Part shown: positions 17,342 to 24,436 of the stretch, piece after piece
How the letters are laid out: the number at the start of each line of letters is the position of its first letter
How positions within the stretch are numbered: the stretch's first letter is position 1
From: a virus
Strand: one strand, 5' to 3'
IMG/VR virus record: IMGVR_UViG_3300036860_000057
Span: 1-64,000 of that record
DNA: 64,000 nucleotides
Position numbers and translations under genes: made by a program
Notes under the pieces: generated by a model
What the model saw: the letters and a program-made list of their open reading frames with translations, nothing else
Databases searched by the model: none
What the model was told of the DNA's origin: nothing

Positions 17342-17383
17342 ATATAGTATAAAACTATATAGATTCATTGTATGATCTATATA
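17342..17383. repeat. Overlapping inverted repeats in the lipoprotein leader
   Basis: ATATAGT/ACTATAT (17342-17360) and TATATAGAT/ATCTATATA (17356-17383) share bases, so only one hairpin can form at a time. Both lie in the 5' leader of the lipoprotein operon. The rest of 17244-17425 is AT-rich with nothing else recognisable. Confidence 0.5.
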
Positions 17384-17425
17384 ATAATAGTCCTGCTACA
17401 CTATTCGTTCCGCAGTCCTATTATC

Positions 17426-17453
17426 ATTATACCTAGCAGCATAAAACTGTCAA
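17426..17453 (-). promoter_or_regulatory. Promoter of the secreted/lipoprotein operon
   Basis: On the minus strand TTGACA and TATAAT are 16 bases apart, with the extended upstream element AATCACTTGACA also seen at 24427-24438. It would drive 17243 to 13153 leftwards. Confidence 0.75.
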
Positions 17454-17552
17454 GTGATTCTAGGAAATTGGATGCTTAAAATATTGATTCTAAAATTCCG
17501 TGCCTAAATATATGACTTCTTAAATTTAGATGCATTCATATAATATGTGTGT

Positions 17553-17558
17553 TATAAT
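17553..17558 (+). promoter_or_regulatory. Likely -10 box for the rightward early genes
   Basis: A perfect TATAAT lies 20 bases before the first plus-strand gene, which has GGAGG as binding site. No good -35 box is visible, so a phage activator or an extended -10 element may be used. Confidence 0.45.
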
Positions 17559-17578
17559 ATTGTTATTCGGAGGATATT

Positions 17579-17830
17579 ATGGCAGTGTCTTATGAAAATT
17601 ATGATCAGGAAAAGTTAGTTCCATTCTCAACTTATAGTAGTCACATTCTCAGTGTGATGGGAACTGTGTTTTCTCTGCGAGTGATGCTCGAAGATACACT
17701 TCCTTATCTTCCAGAAGGGCATCGATTAGTTATTCAAGATTATATCAAGAAAACATCTGAAGAACTGAAGGAAATTGAATTTTATATGATGAAAATCGCA
17801 GAGAATGAGGCAGACAGTGAAATAAAATGA
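17579..17830 (+). CDS. Small hypothetical protein
   Basis: An 83-residue protein, mostly helical, with a C-terminal acidic helix (EELKEIEFYMMKIAENE). The binding site CGGAGG is clear. It is the first of five small rightward genes and overlaps the next by four bases. Not recognised. Confidence 0.7.
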   Translation: MAVSYENYDQEKLVPFSTYSSHILSVMGTVFSLRVMLEDTLPYLPEGHRLVIQDYIKKTSEELKEIEFYMMKIAENEADSEIK

Positions 17831-18057
17831 CAGAAAATTGTATTTCTTATAATCCCGATGATGACTCTCCAGTTGAACCAGAATGGGAAACGCTTGTTGG
17901 TCTGATGGCATATAAACTGATGCGAGACAACCAAATGATCCGACATCAGATGGCTTGTAAGGAAGAGAAGGCATTACTTTATATGAACTTTGCACATAGT
18001 ATTTTGCAGTCAGAGGGACTGCTGTTTGTGGATATGGCTGAGGATGATGAAGACTAG
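17827..18057 (+). CDS. Small hypothetical protein
   Basis: A 76-residue acidic protein, coupled to the previous gene by ATGA. It is predicted helical, with an acidic end (DMAEDDED). No motif recognised. Confidence 0.65.
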   Translation: MTENCISYNPDDDSPVEPEWETLVGLMAYKLMRDNQMIRHQMACKEEKALLYMNFAHSILQSEGLLFVDMAEDDED

Positions 18058-18078
18058 TTTAATGGGTGAGGGGATTAT

Positions 18079-18375
18079 ATGTCAGAAAAGAAAGGCGGGC
18101 GTTTAGCTGTAATTTTCGTTCCATTTGATGAAGTTCCTGGGTCTGGGTCTGATCCTCTCGAAGAAATCCTACGTCTATATGTGCGCTGCACAGGTGAAAT
18201 ACACTATAGATACGAACAAGAGAAAGCTAAGTATCTGGATAAGGTTACATCTCAGACTCAATCTGAGTTACTTCACATCCACCTGAAAGCCATGCATGAT
18301 ATAATTGACTTGGGCTATAGCCCGCAGGCTGCATCTGAGATGCTGGGCAGACCAACACTGGATCATTTTAAGTAA
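18079..18375 (+). CDS. Small hypothetical protein
   Basis: A 98-residue protein with GAGGGG upstream of the ATG. The N-terminal 25 residues form a beta-rich segment, followed by helices (RYEQEKAKYLDKVTSQTQ). It ends just before the promoter at 18376. Not recognised. Confidence 0.65.
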   Translation: MSEKKGGRLAVIFVPFDEVPGSGSDPLEEILRLYVRCTGEIHYRYEQEKAKYLDKVTSQTQSELLHIHLKAMHDIIDLGYSPQAASEMLGRPTLDHFK

Positions 18376-18404
18376 TTGACACTCAGGATGAAAAGGTGTA
18401 GAAT
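18376..18404 (+). promoter_or_regulatory. Sigma-70-type promoter
   Basis: TTGACA and TAGAAT are exactly 17 bases apart, starting one base after the stop of the upstream gene. It would drive the genes at 18435 and 18698. Confidence 0.75.
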
Positions 18405-18434
18405 TACATCTTAAAATTATATAAGGAAAGGCGA

Positions 18435-18683
18435 TTGTTTCAGATGAGATACTTTTTTAGTGTGAACACAGATCATTTCGTTACATTTTCTAAGAGTGAG
18501 TATGATCCAGACTTTACTGAGATACATTCTCAAAGTGATGTTGAGTCACTGTTCCTGTTTGCAGAACTACCTAACAGTAAAAAGATAGATGTTATCTTGC
18601 GGGGATTAGATGAAGCATACAGACATGACTATGAAAGCAATCGTATTTTAGAAGAAGCTCGTGATCTTAATATTATTGACTAG
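18435..18683 (+). CDS. Small hypothetical protein
   Basis: An 82-residue acidic protein. The start is a TTG at 18435 with AAGGAAAGG upstream; an ATG at 18444 is the alternative. Contains LFLFAELPNSKKIDVILRGL. Not recognised. Confidence 0.6.
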   Translation: MFQMRYFFSVNTDHFVTFSKSEYDPDFTEIHSQSDVESLFLFAELPNSKKIDVILRGLDEAYRHDYESNRILEEARDLNIID

Positions 18684-18697
18684 AAAGGGTGTATGAA

Positions 18698-19000
18698 ATG
18701 GAATGGTGGATGAAGTCTTTTCGAAGAACTAAAATGTTGCGTAGCATGTCTTTGTGGAAATCCCCTAGTGGTGAATGGAAAATTGAATGTCACCATAATA
18801 AATATCATGGTACTCCTCAAGAAATAATATTACCTTTTAGAACCTACAGAAATTTATCAGAAGATAAAGTCAATATGATAATTCGTGCAGCTTGTAATAG
18901 TGGAATAATTCCTCTTATCTTGGATGGTATCTTTGATAATAAGACTACTACGATTTCTTTACATAGATACCACAATAATCAGTTGTTGACCGAAAAGTAG
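18698..19000 (+). CDS. Small basic hypothetical protein
   Basis: A 100-residue basic protein beginning MEWWMKSFRRTK, ATG at 18698 about nine bases after AGAAAGG. A GTG nine bases upstream is possible. Its last codons contain the -35 box of the RNA gene that follows. Not recognised. Confidence 0.6.
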   Translation: MEWWMKSFRRTKMLRSMSLWKSPSGEWKIECHHNKYHGTPQEIILPFRTYRNLSEDKVNMIIRAACNSGIIPLILDGIFDNKTTTISLHRYHNNQLLTEK

Positions 19001-19014
19001 TATTATGATATACT
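18986..19014 (+). promoter_or_regulatory. Promoter of the kissing-loop RNA
   Basis: TTGACC and TATACT are 17 bases apart. The predicted start, 5-7 bases after the -10 box, falls at 19019-19021, the first bases of hairpin 1 of the RNA. This exact fit supports both calls. Confidence 0.75.
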
Positions 19015-19018
19015 TTAG

Positions 19019-19117
19019 GTAGTGTGTGGTAGCACTACATTGTAAGGCTATAGCTTGAAACTAAGAGGCTGGCTGATGACTACCACCATCAGTTGGCCTC
19101 TTAGTTTTGGGCTATAG
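19019..19117 (+). ncRNA. Compact RNA with two hairpins and perfectly complementary loops
   Basis: Hairpin 1 (19019-19038) has a six-pair stem GTAGTG/CACTAC and loop TGTGGTAG. Hairpin 2 (19048-19117) is an unbroken 31-pair stem with loop ACTACCAC at 19079-19086. GTGGTAG in loop 1 pairs perfectly with CTACCAC in loop 2, a seven-pair kissing interaction. Hairpin 2 contains six G-U pairs that exist only in plus-strand RNA, so selection acts on the RNA rather than on DNA symmetry. No U-run follows; it may be a small RNA or the structured 5' leader of the methyltransferase gene 37 bases downstream. I know no named family with this layout. Confidence 0.75.
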
Positions 19118-19153
19118 AAAGTTTATAATTACCATATCGTCATGGAGAATAGA

Positions 19154-20377
19154 ATGTCAGAAGAATACCAGTTAGTAGTAGTAAGCAATAATAAGAGTAT
19201 TGCAGAATCAGCTAATAGAAAAGTTAAATATACACCCACTGGACTAATTTTTAGTGGGGAAGAGCTTGTTGATGAAGAGCGGGATTATCTGCATAACGCT
19301 AATGAGATGTTTAGGGTAGGAATGCAGTGGTGTGAGGGTGATCTTCTTGTTGATGATGATAAGACTCCTTATGGTGAGATGTATAAAGAGCGAATGAAGT
19401 CTACAGGAAAGAAGTATGGCACACTGGCAAATTGGAAGTGGGTAGCCAAGTCAATTGAGTTTTCACGGCGTCGTGAAAACCTCTCTTGGAACCATCATTA
19501 TGAAGTAGTCCACTATGATCCAGAGACTCAAGATCGTCTCTTAGATTGGTGTGAGAAGGACCCACACACAGGACAGAAGCATTCTGTCAGAGATTTAAGA
19601 AATCTTATTAATGCAGCTAAACGAATGGAAGTTGATACTCCCGCTCCCTCTGCTGGGTTGTCAGAGTCAATCTATAGTGTATTTCGTGGTGATGTGTGGC
19701 AGTTGGGCAATCATCGGATCATGTGTGGAGATTCTTACAATCAAGATGATGTAGATAAACTACTGAGAGATGCTAAACCAACAGCACTAATCAGTGATCC
19801 ACCTTATGGAATTGACTACAAGCCTAACTGGAATAAGTGGGATGGATCAGCATCAGACTTTAATCCGGTAGAAGGTGATGATCAGGACTTCGATCCAACA
19901 CCTTTCCTAAACTACCTTATTGTCTGCCTATTTGGGGCTAATTATTACAGTCCTAAATTGCCTGTGGGCGGATGGTTGTGCTGGGATAAGAGGGCTGGGG
20001 ATGTAGTAAAGGATTCAATGTTGGGATCACCCTTCGAGTTAGCATGGTATCGATCTATCAGGACTACCAGAAAAGCTATCATGGTGCGTGTTCTACACGG
20101 TGGAGTAGTGAATGCTGATAGCTCAGAAGGCAACAATGAGAAGCGTCACCATCCTACTCAGAAACCTGTACAGGTTATGCGAGAAATACTAGAAAATCTT
20201 ACAACTAACTCTGATGTTGTATATGATCCTTTTGCTGGCTCAGGTTCTACGCTCTTGGCCTGTCAGGAAACTGGAAGAAGTTGCCTAGCAATGGAAATTG
20301 ATCCTGAGTATGTAGCGATTGTTTTACGGCGCTGGGAAAAAATGACAGGTGAAGTTCCTGTAAGATTGGAGTCTTAG
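19154..20377 (+). CDS. DNA methyltransferase (N4/N6, beta-type order)
   Basis: A 407-residue protein with the catalytic motif DPPY at 215-218, then HPTQKP and the cofactor loop DPFAGSGST at 358-366. That order, catalytic motif before cofactor motif, is typical of beta-class amino-methyltransferases. The first ~180 residues are an extra helical domain that could bind DNA. The start is taken at 19154, where GGAG lies six bases upstream; an ATG at 19142 would overlap that site. It follows the kissing-loop RNA and precedes a possible nuclease, so it may belong to a modification or restriction-modification unit. Target unknown. Confidence 0.9.
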   Translation: MSEEYQLVVVSNNKSIAESANRKVKYTPTGLIFSGEELVDEERDYLHNANEMFRVGMQWCEGDLLVDDDKTPYGEMYKERMKSTGKKYGTLANWKWVAKSIEFSRRRENLSWNHHYEVVHYDPETQDRLLDWCEKDPHTGQKHSVRDLRNLINAAKRMEVDTPAPSAGLSESIYSVFRGDVWQLGNHRIMCGDSYNQDDVDKLLRDAKPTALISDPPYGIDYKPNWNKWDGSASDFNPVEGDDQDFDPTPFLNYLIVCLFGANYYSPKLPVGGWLCWDKRAGDVVKDSMLGSPFELAWYRSIRTTRKAIMVRVLHGGVVNADSSEGNNEKRHHPTQKPVQVMREILENLTTNSDVVYDPFAGSGSTLLACQETGRSCLAMEIDPEYVAIVLRRWEKMTGEVPVRLES

Positions 20378-20378
20378 A

Positions 20379-20945
20379 ATGGCAGGGATTACTAGGATTC
20401 ATATTAAATCTGATTCAAAGTATCTGGAAGAGAGATTAAAAATAGCACACGACTTTGAAGAACAGGCTAATGATGTATATCGGAATTTATTTTATAATTT
20501 GGAGTTCCCTTTAGCAGATGGAGAAGAAGTTATAGAAGTACCTAAAGGTGACAGATTCGCAAGGTATGACTGGCAAGAAGGAATAGACATCATACTTGAG
20601 TTTAAGTATGGAGATGGTAAGGCTACACTACAGGAGAAGGTACTTACTTATGGGGAAAAGACTACTTTGACTGTAGAAGAAAATAAAGCTAGTGGTGCTA
20701 AAGGGGCATGGTATTACTGTACAGCACAGTATTATTCTGTGTTCTATGTAGTGGATAAAACTAAACCACAACTAGGATTTAGAGACTGGATAGTAGTCAA
20801 CTTTGCTGCATTGAAATTACGTAGATATGGTTGGCAAATCCAAGATGGAATAGAAAGAGGAGAAACTTTTAGATTTATAGACTTTTCTAAAATTAATTCA
20901 GATTGCATAATAGGAAGCAAATTCAAAGGTTCAGGAGCCTTCTAA
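20379..20945 (+). CDS. Possible PD-(D/E)XK-fold nuclease
   Basis: A 188-residue protein, one base after the methyltransferase stop. The segment EGIDIILEFKYGDG then KATLQEK (Asp70, Glu74, Gln85, Glu86, Lys87) resembles the D...(E/Q)xK core of restriction-type nucleases. KGAWYYCTAQYY follows, a pattern I associate with uncharacterised phage nuclease-like proteins. It ends GSGAF, whose codons carry the binding site of the next gene. A nuclease partner of the methyltransferase is attractive but unproven. Confidence 0.45.
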   Translation: MAGITRIHIKSDSKYLEERLKIAHDFEEQANDVYRNLFYNLEFPLADGEEVIEVPKGDRFARYDWQEGIDIILEFKYGDGKATLQEKVLTYGEKTTLTVEENKASGAKGAWYYCTAQYYSVFYVVDKTKPQLGFRDWIVVNFAALKLRRYGWQIQDGIERGETFRFIDFSKINSDCIIGSKFKGSGAF

Positions 20946-21166
20946 TGAACAAATCCAAAGTAACTCGTGAAGTCTACAAGAAAACTGTTTATCGCTGGTT
21001 CGCCAATCTTGGATGTGTAGCCCAAGCACTCACACCTAAGCAACACATTTATCTGATCTGGTACTTTCAGTCCAAGTGTGTGTGGTCAGTACATTGTAGA
21101 AAGACTGGTGATAGACGAGAATTTACAGACCTGGAGGACATGAAACGGCATCTTTCTAGCAAATAG
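20945..21166 (+). CDS. Small basic hypothetical protein
   Basis: A 73-residue Lys/Arg-rich protein starting MNKSKVTREVYKKT, with ATG overlapping the previous stop (TAATG) and GGAG seven bases upstream. Two or three aromatic-rich helices follow (HIYLIWYFQSKCVW). Not recognised; the charge suggests nucleic acid binding. Confidence 0.65.
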   Translation: MNKSKVTREVYKKTVYRWFANLGCVAQALTPKQHIYLIWYFQSKCVWSVHCRKTGDRREFTDLEDMKRHLSSK

Positions 21167-21188
21167 AAAATAACAAAGGAGAATACAA

Positions 21189-22283
21189 ATGACTGAAGCC
21201 AAACTTAGAAAAATAATTTTGTGGATTTCAAAGATTGCGATCTTAGTAATTTCTGCACCAGCTACGCTTGGTGTGGTTGATCAGGCTTATAGAGGTAAGG
21301 TTGTACAAATACTAGGACTAGACCTTCTCTGGTTGATCAAAATTGCTGTATTAGCAATGGTAGAAGGCGCATTTCTTTATTTCTGGCAACTAGTAGAAGA
21401 TAACAAAAGTCTACAAACAAAAGAAGAACAGGAACAAAATACTTATATCCTTGCGGCATGGAGTATGTATGGTGTTTTGTTATTTGTAGGTATTCTACAT
21501 GGAGAAGGCGCAGCTTCTTTAGTATTTCGTTTTGCTATGGGTCTTCTTATGTATGTAGCTACAAATGATAAACTGGCTGCAATGAGAAGAAAATATCAAA
21601 CAGAGCAAGCCTCTGGTAAAAGAAAATCAAGAAAGGTACGACAGGCAGAGGCTAAAGCAGAAGAAGAAATCTCTTTACATCTTATCTCTGCAAACAAAGG
21701 AAAACAAATTGCAGCTATAGACAGTCAAGAGAATCTGATGATAACAGTAAGTGAGGTTTCTGCTAAGAAAAGAATTTTGTTATTGAACAAAGTAGAAATT
21801 GTAGATGGTGAGGTGATAGAAATCAAATCACTACCAGCAGGACAACCTGTAACAAATACTGAAGAAGAGAATACAAACCAAGAAGAAAAGAAAGAAGAAA
21901 CCACAACAAAACCGGAACAAACAGAACAAGAAGTAATAGAAACTGATTGTTATGTGATTACTTCACAAGAAAATGGTTTTCTAGTCTCTTGTAAGTTGTG
22001 CTCTTATTCAGTTCTAAAAACAAATGTTCCAGGGAAAGATACCAAATTATCAGCTATTCGTGCAGCATCAAGACATTGTGGTATGCATAAAGAGAAGGAG
22101 GAGCCTAAACAACTTCCACCATCTGAATCGGTAGTGATAAGAACTCCTACTGAGGAGGAATTTGAAAAGGCTACACAAGAAGTGGTAGAACAATTTAAGG
22201 ATGGATTGAATTATCTAGCGGAGACACCAACTACTGATCCTGAGAGTAGGTTTCAGCAGCAATCTGGTGCAGGAGAGTTTTAG
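21189..22283 (+). CDS. Membrane protein with charged linker and C2H2-type zinc motif
   Basis: A 364-residue protein. Residues 1-130 hold three to four hydrophobic helices (KIAILVISAPATLGV, IKIAVLAMVEGAFLYF, AAWSMYGVLLFVGIL, ASLVFRFAMGLLMYV). A basic stretch (GKRKSRKVRQ) follows, then an acidic Glu/Thr-rich linker and a possible zinc finger (CKLCS...HCGMH). It has the layout of a membrane anchor with a cytoplasmic binding domain. ATG follows AAAGGAG. Not recognised. Confidence 0.7.
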   Translation: MTEAKLRKIILWISKIAILVISAPATLGVVDQAYRGKVVQILGLDLLWLIKIAVLAMVEGAFLYFWQLVEDNKSLQTKEEQEQNTYILAAWSMYGVLLFVGILHGEGAASLVFRFAMGLLMYVATNDKLAAMRRKYQTEQASGKRKSRKVRQAEAKAEEEISLHLISANKGKQIAAIDSQENLMITVSEVSAKKRILLLNKVEIVDGEVIEIKSLPAGQPVTNTEEENTNQEEKKEETTTKPEQTEQEVIETDCYVITSQENGFLVSCKLCSYSVLKTNVPGKDTKLSAIRAASRHCGMHKEKEEPKQLPPSESVVIRTPTEEEFEKATQEVVEQFKDGLNYLAETPTTDPESRFQQQSGAGEF

Positions 22284-22290
22284 AAACTAA

Positions 22291-22317
22291 AAGAGGCTAC
22301 TCAATAAGTAGCCTCTT
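22291..22317. terminator. Bidirectional terminator between converging genes
   Basis: A perfect 11-pair stem AAGAGGCTACT/AGTAGCCTCTT with a five-base loop, between the ends of two convergent operons; it works in either direction. Confidence 0.8.
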
Positions 22318-22336
22318 CTGTTATAGACTATAAAAC

Positions 22337-23434
22337 TTAGTTCTTAGATAATGCTACAGCCTGCTTGAATGCTCCATCCATTGCCTCACCACGATCACCA
22401 ATTAGAATATTAGTCATCTGCTTGGCTTTATCACCACGATATACATCACTGTGGTTGATCGTCTGAGTAATGGCTTGGAATCCACCATACACAGTGTCAG
22501 CAGCATAGCTGTACTCATTATTTAACTTCTGGAAATTACCACGAGCCTCTAGGCGAAGTTCACCAATGGTTGTATTCCTCTTGTCCATCCAATCCTGCTT
22601 ATCTTGTGCTACTACGCGAGTAGCATTAATCGCCTTGGAAGATGCACCTGCTGGAATGATACGAGCAAGCTCTAGTTCTCTAGGTTCTGCTACATAAGGA
22701 AAGGCAGACACCAGCAGTGAGTCAAGTCCATCTAAAGTCAATGGAGTTCTTAGCATCTGCTCGAATTGATGAAGTGCCTTGGTTCGTTCTTTCTCAGCAA
22801 TCACCATCAGATCACGCCTAAATTCTAGCTCACGATGAATGTCTCCATTGTGAGGAATTCGATGCATCTCACGAGCGCTGCTCATTGCCAGCATATATGT
22901 GTTATAGCACACTTCACGAACTGTAGTAATTCCCCAGAAGGCTGCACCAGGGCCAGAACGATCATCTGATACATGCAGATAGGTACGTGTCTTCTCAGTC
23001 TCAATTCCACCTACTTCATAGTCTTCCATGCGTAGAGTAATGAAGCTGATCTGCCAATCTTTCACCACTGCACAAGTCTCAACAGGATATTTCTCGGATA
23101 CTGGATCGAGGATTTTGCCAAGGTCCCTGTGTTGGATCATCTTGTAGCGATTGCCAATCCCACTGCGAACCAGTCTTGGTTCAGGGTCAGATGGAATAGG
23201 CTCACGCCACATATCGAAACGATTCTTCACAGGAATACGATGCACTTCTGTAGGCTTGCCATTCTCATCATAAGCCAGAGGATATTCTGAGTAAGCTGGA
23301 TGCAGAGAATACTCGAAGTTCATTCCTGCCCATTCCAGTGCTTCAGATGCAATCATAGGGGTGTTGAACACCGGCATTTTCTCGTGCCATGCCCCTGTCT
23401 CGTATCCAGCACCAATGTTGAAGTAATCAGGCAT
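22337..23434 (-). CDS. DUF932 family protein
   Basis: A 365-residue protein whose overall pattern fits the DUF932 / phage-plasmid-like protein family: an N-terminal segment naming Trp-rich motifs, NRYKMIQHRDL, YLHVSDDRSGPGAAFWGITTVREVCYNT and a helical C-terminus (longest quote here split at FWG). The family is common on plasmids and phages; its function is unproven. ATG follows AAAGGAAAGAAC. It has its own promoter at 23477-23505. Confidence 0.8.
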   Translation of the reverse strand: MPDYFNIGAGYETGAWHEKMPVFNTPMIASEALEWAGMNFEYSLHPAYSEYPLAYDENGKPTEVHRIPVKNRFDMWREPIPSDPEPRLVRSGIGNRYKMIQHRDLGKILDPVSEKYPVETCAVVKDWQISFITLRMEDYEVGGIETEKTRTYLHVSDDRSGPGAAFWGITTVREVCYNTYMLAMSSAREMHRIPHNGDIHRELEFRRDLMVIAEKERTKALHQFEQMLRTPLTLDGLDSLLVSAFPYVAEPRELELARIIPAGASSKAINATRVVAQDKQDWMDKRNTTIGELRLEARGNFQKLNNEYSYAADTVYGGFQAITQTINHSDVYRGDKAKQMTNILIGDRGEAMDGAFKQAVALSKN

Positions 23435-23476
23435 TGTTCTTTCCTTTCATATAAGTGTGTTTTATAGTCTAATTAT

Positions 23477-23505
23477 ATTATATTCCTATTTTATAGTGTT
23501 GTCAA
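23477..23505 (-). promoter_or_regulatory. Promoter of the DUF932 gene
   Basis: On the minus strand TTGACA and TATAAT are exactly 17 bases apart. The -35 box lies inside the last codons of the gene upstream. Confidence 0.8.
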
Positions 23506-23884
23506 CCAACTTCCCATCTCTGAACTCAACAATTTCTACATAATCAGCAGTTCCTACATCCCAGCGAGGATTGAAGTTAGGATCATTGAATGTATCAATA
23601 TAAAGACTCCAATCCTTACTATTTCCATATTGATTAGTGAGGTAATCATAGAAAAGAGATACAGGAGTCATAGTAACCAAACACGCCTCACATCCAAAGT
23701 CTGAAATTTCTCGTGCTCCATAGTGAATTAGATAAGCATGTTGGACGATACTTTCCTTGTCTTTATGAACCCAATGTCTGATGTATTCAGCTACATTTTT
23801 GGCATTAAATCCATTATCACCTGCAATAACCTTGCAGACTACTTCTCCATCTACTACTACTGAAACGAGTCCTTGTGTTGCCAT
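23486..23884 (-). CDS. Hypothetical protein
   Basis: A 132-residue acidic protein, MATQGLVSVVVDGEVVCKV at its start, predicted mixed alpha/beta. GAAAGGATC precedes the ATG. The leader carries an ATGCACG repeat and the ATCATAGTA/AATCACT repeat block. Not recognised. Confidence 0.65.
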   Translation of the reverse strand: MATQGLVSVVVDGEVVCKVIAGDNGFNAKNVAEYIRHWVHKDKESIVQHAYLIHYGAREISDFGCEACLVTMTPVSLFYDYLTNQYGNSKDWSLYIDTFNDPNFNPRWDVGTADYVEIVEFRDGKLVDNTIK

Positions 23885-23900
23885 TATTGATCCTTTCTAA

Positions 23901-23998
23901 ACATGCACGCCAATATTGAACTACTAAAATCATTAAAACATTCTCTGATTTTCCCAATCAAGTGATTTTACTGTTCCATACTATGATTTCTAATTACC
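23901..23998 (-). repeat. Leader repeat block, copy A
   Basis: Minus-strand leader with ATCATAGTA, AAAATCACTTGATTGG and AATCAGAGAATG, then CGTGCATGTTT before the gene. A near copy lies at 27480-27596 and a partial one at 24945-25040. Probably a shared promoter/operator element. TAATTACCATAT is also present on the plus strand. Confidence 0.55.
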
Positions 23999-24008
23999 AT
24001 ATTGATGT

Positions 24009-24074
24009 GGACCTGCTTGGAGTCGAACCAAGTTCTTGTCCCAACCTACGGGACAATCGATACCCATCAGGCCC
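24009..24074 (-). ncRNA. D-arm-reduced tRNA-like element, 66 nt
   Basis: Acceptor GGGCCTG/CAGGTCC is seven pairs and the T-arm CTTGG-TTCGACT-CCAAG is perfect. Between them are 11 unpaired bases and one long arm, TTGTCCC-GTAGGTT-GGGACAA, seven pairs with a seven-base loop. There is no proper D-arm. If the loop is an anticodon loop, T33 is present and the anticodon would be AGG (Pro), but T at position 37 is unusual. It is either a D-armless tRNA or a tRNA mimic. Same transcript as the 65-residue gene upstream. Confidence 0.65.
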
Positions 24075-24098
24075 ATTCTCATCTGCCCATATGATATT

Positions 24099-24296
24099 CT
24101 AGTTGTGTGCGTAGACGTAGGTTTCAGCAGAGTTACTAGCTCTGGCGAGTTCCCATGTCTTACTCTTCATCAGCAGCTTCTTCAGTCTGTCTGTCTTAGT
24201 TCCCAGAGGAAATTCCCGTAGGAATGGAAACTCTGTGAACCACATTTGACACACACCGGAACCATACAAGAACTGAATACGGAATAATTTTCTCAT
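24099..24296 (-). CDS. Small basic protein between two tRNA-like genes
   Basis: A 65-residue basic protein, MRKLFRIQFLYGSGVCQMW at its start. ATG at 24296 has GGAG five bases upstream; an ATG just before is too close to that site. It lies between the 47-nt and 66-nt tRNA-like elements on the same strand and probably on one transcript. Unknown family; binding one of those RNAs is a testable idea only. Confidence 0.6.
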   Translation of the reverse strand: MRKLFRIQFLYGSGVCQMWFTEFPFLREFPLGTKTDRLKKLLMKSKTWELARASNSAETYVYAHN

Positions 24297-24329
24297 CATA
24301 TCTCCTGTGAGTGTGGGCAGATGAGATAA

Positions 24330-24376
24330 TGGTGCAGCAGAGACTCGAACTCTGTGTAGGCCCACCTACCACACCA
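24330..24376 (-). ncRNA. 47-nt minimal tRNA-like element
   Basis: Acceptor TGGTGTG/TGCACCA has seven pairs and the T-arm CAGAG-TTCGAGT-CTCTG is perfect with a canonical T-loop. D and anticodon arms are replaced by one five-pair hairpin, GTAGG-TGGG-CCTAC. All but two bases are in these elements. It begins about 20 bases after a predicted transcription start, so it looks like a purposeful first product of the transcript rather than a chance remnant. Confidence 0.7.
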
Positions 24377-24402
24377 GAATATGCACGTCACTGTCTATCT
24401 TG

Positions 24403-24432
24403 ATTCTATAATCAGATCAGTGATTGTGTCAA
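24403..24432 (-). promoter_or_regulatory. Promoter of the tRNA-like/small-protein unit
   Basis: On the minus strand TTGACA is followed 16 bases later by TATAGA or 18 bases later by TAGAAT. It carries the extended AATCACTTGACA form. Confidence 0.65.
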
Positions 24433-24436
24433 GTGA

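Noticed and set aside
19048-19117. Simple rho-independent terminator
   Set aside because: The stem is far longer than needed, no U-run follows, and the loop pairs with the upstream hairpin loop, so an RNA element fits better.
19124-19129. TATAAT as a promoter for the methyltransferase
   Set aside because: No convincing -35 box at the right distance; the stronger promoter lies at 18986-19014.
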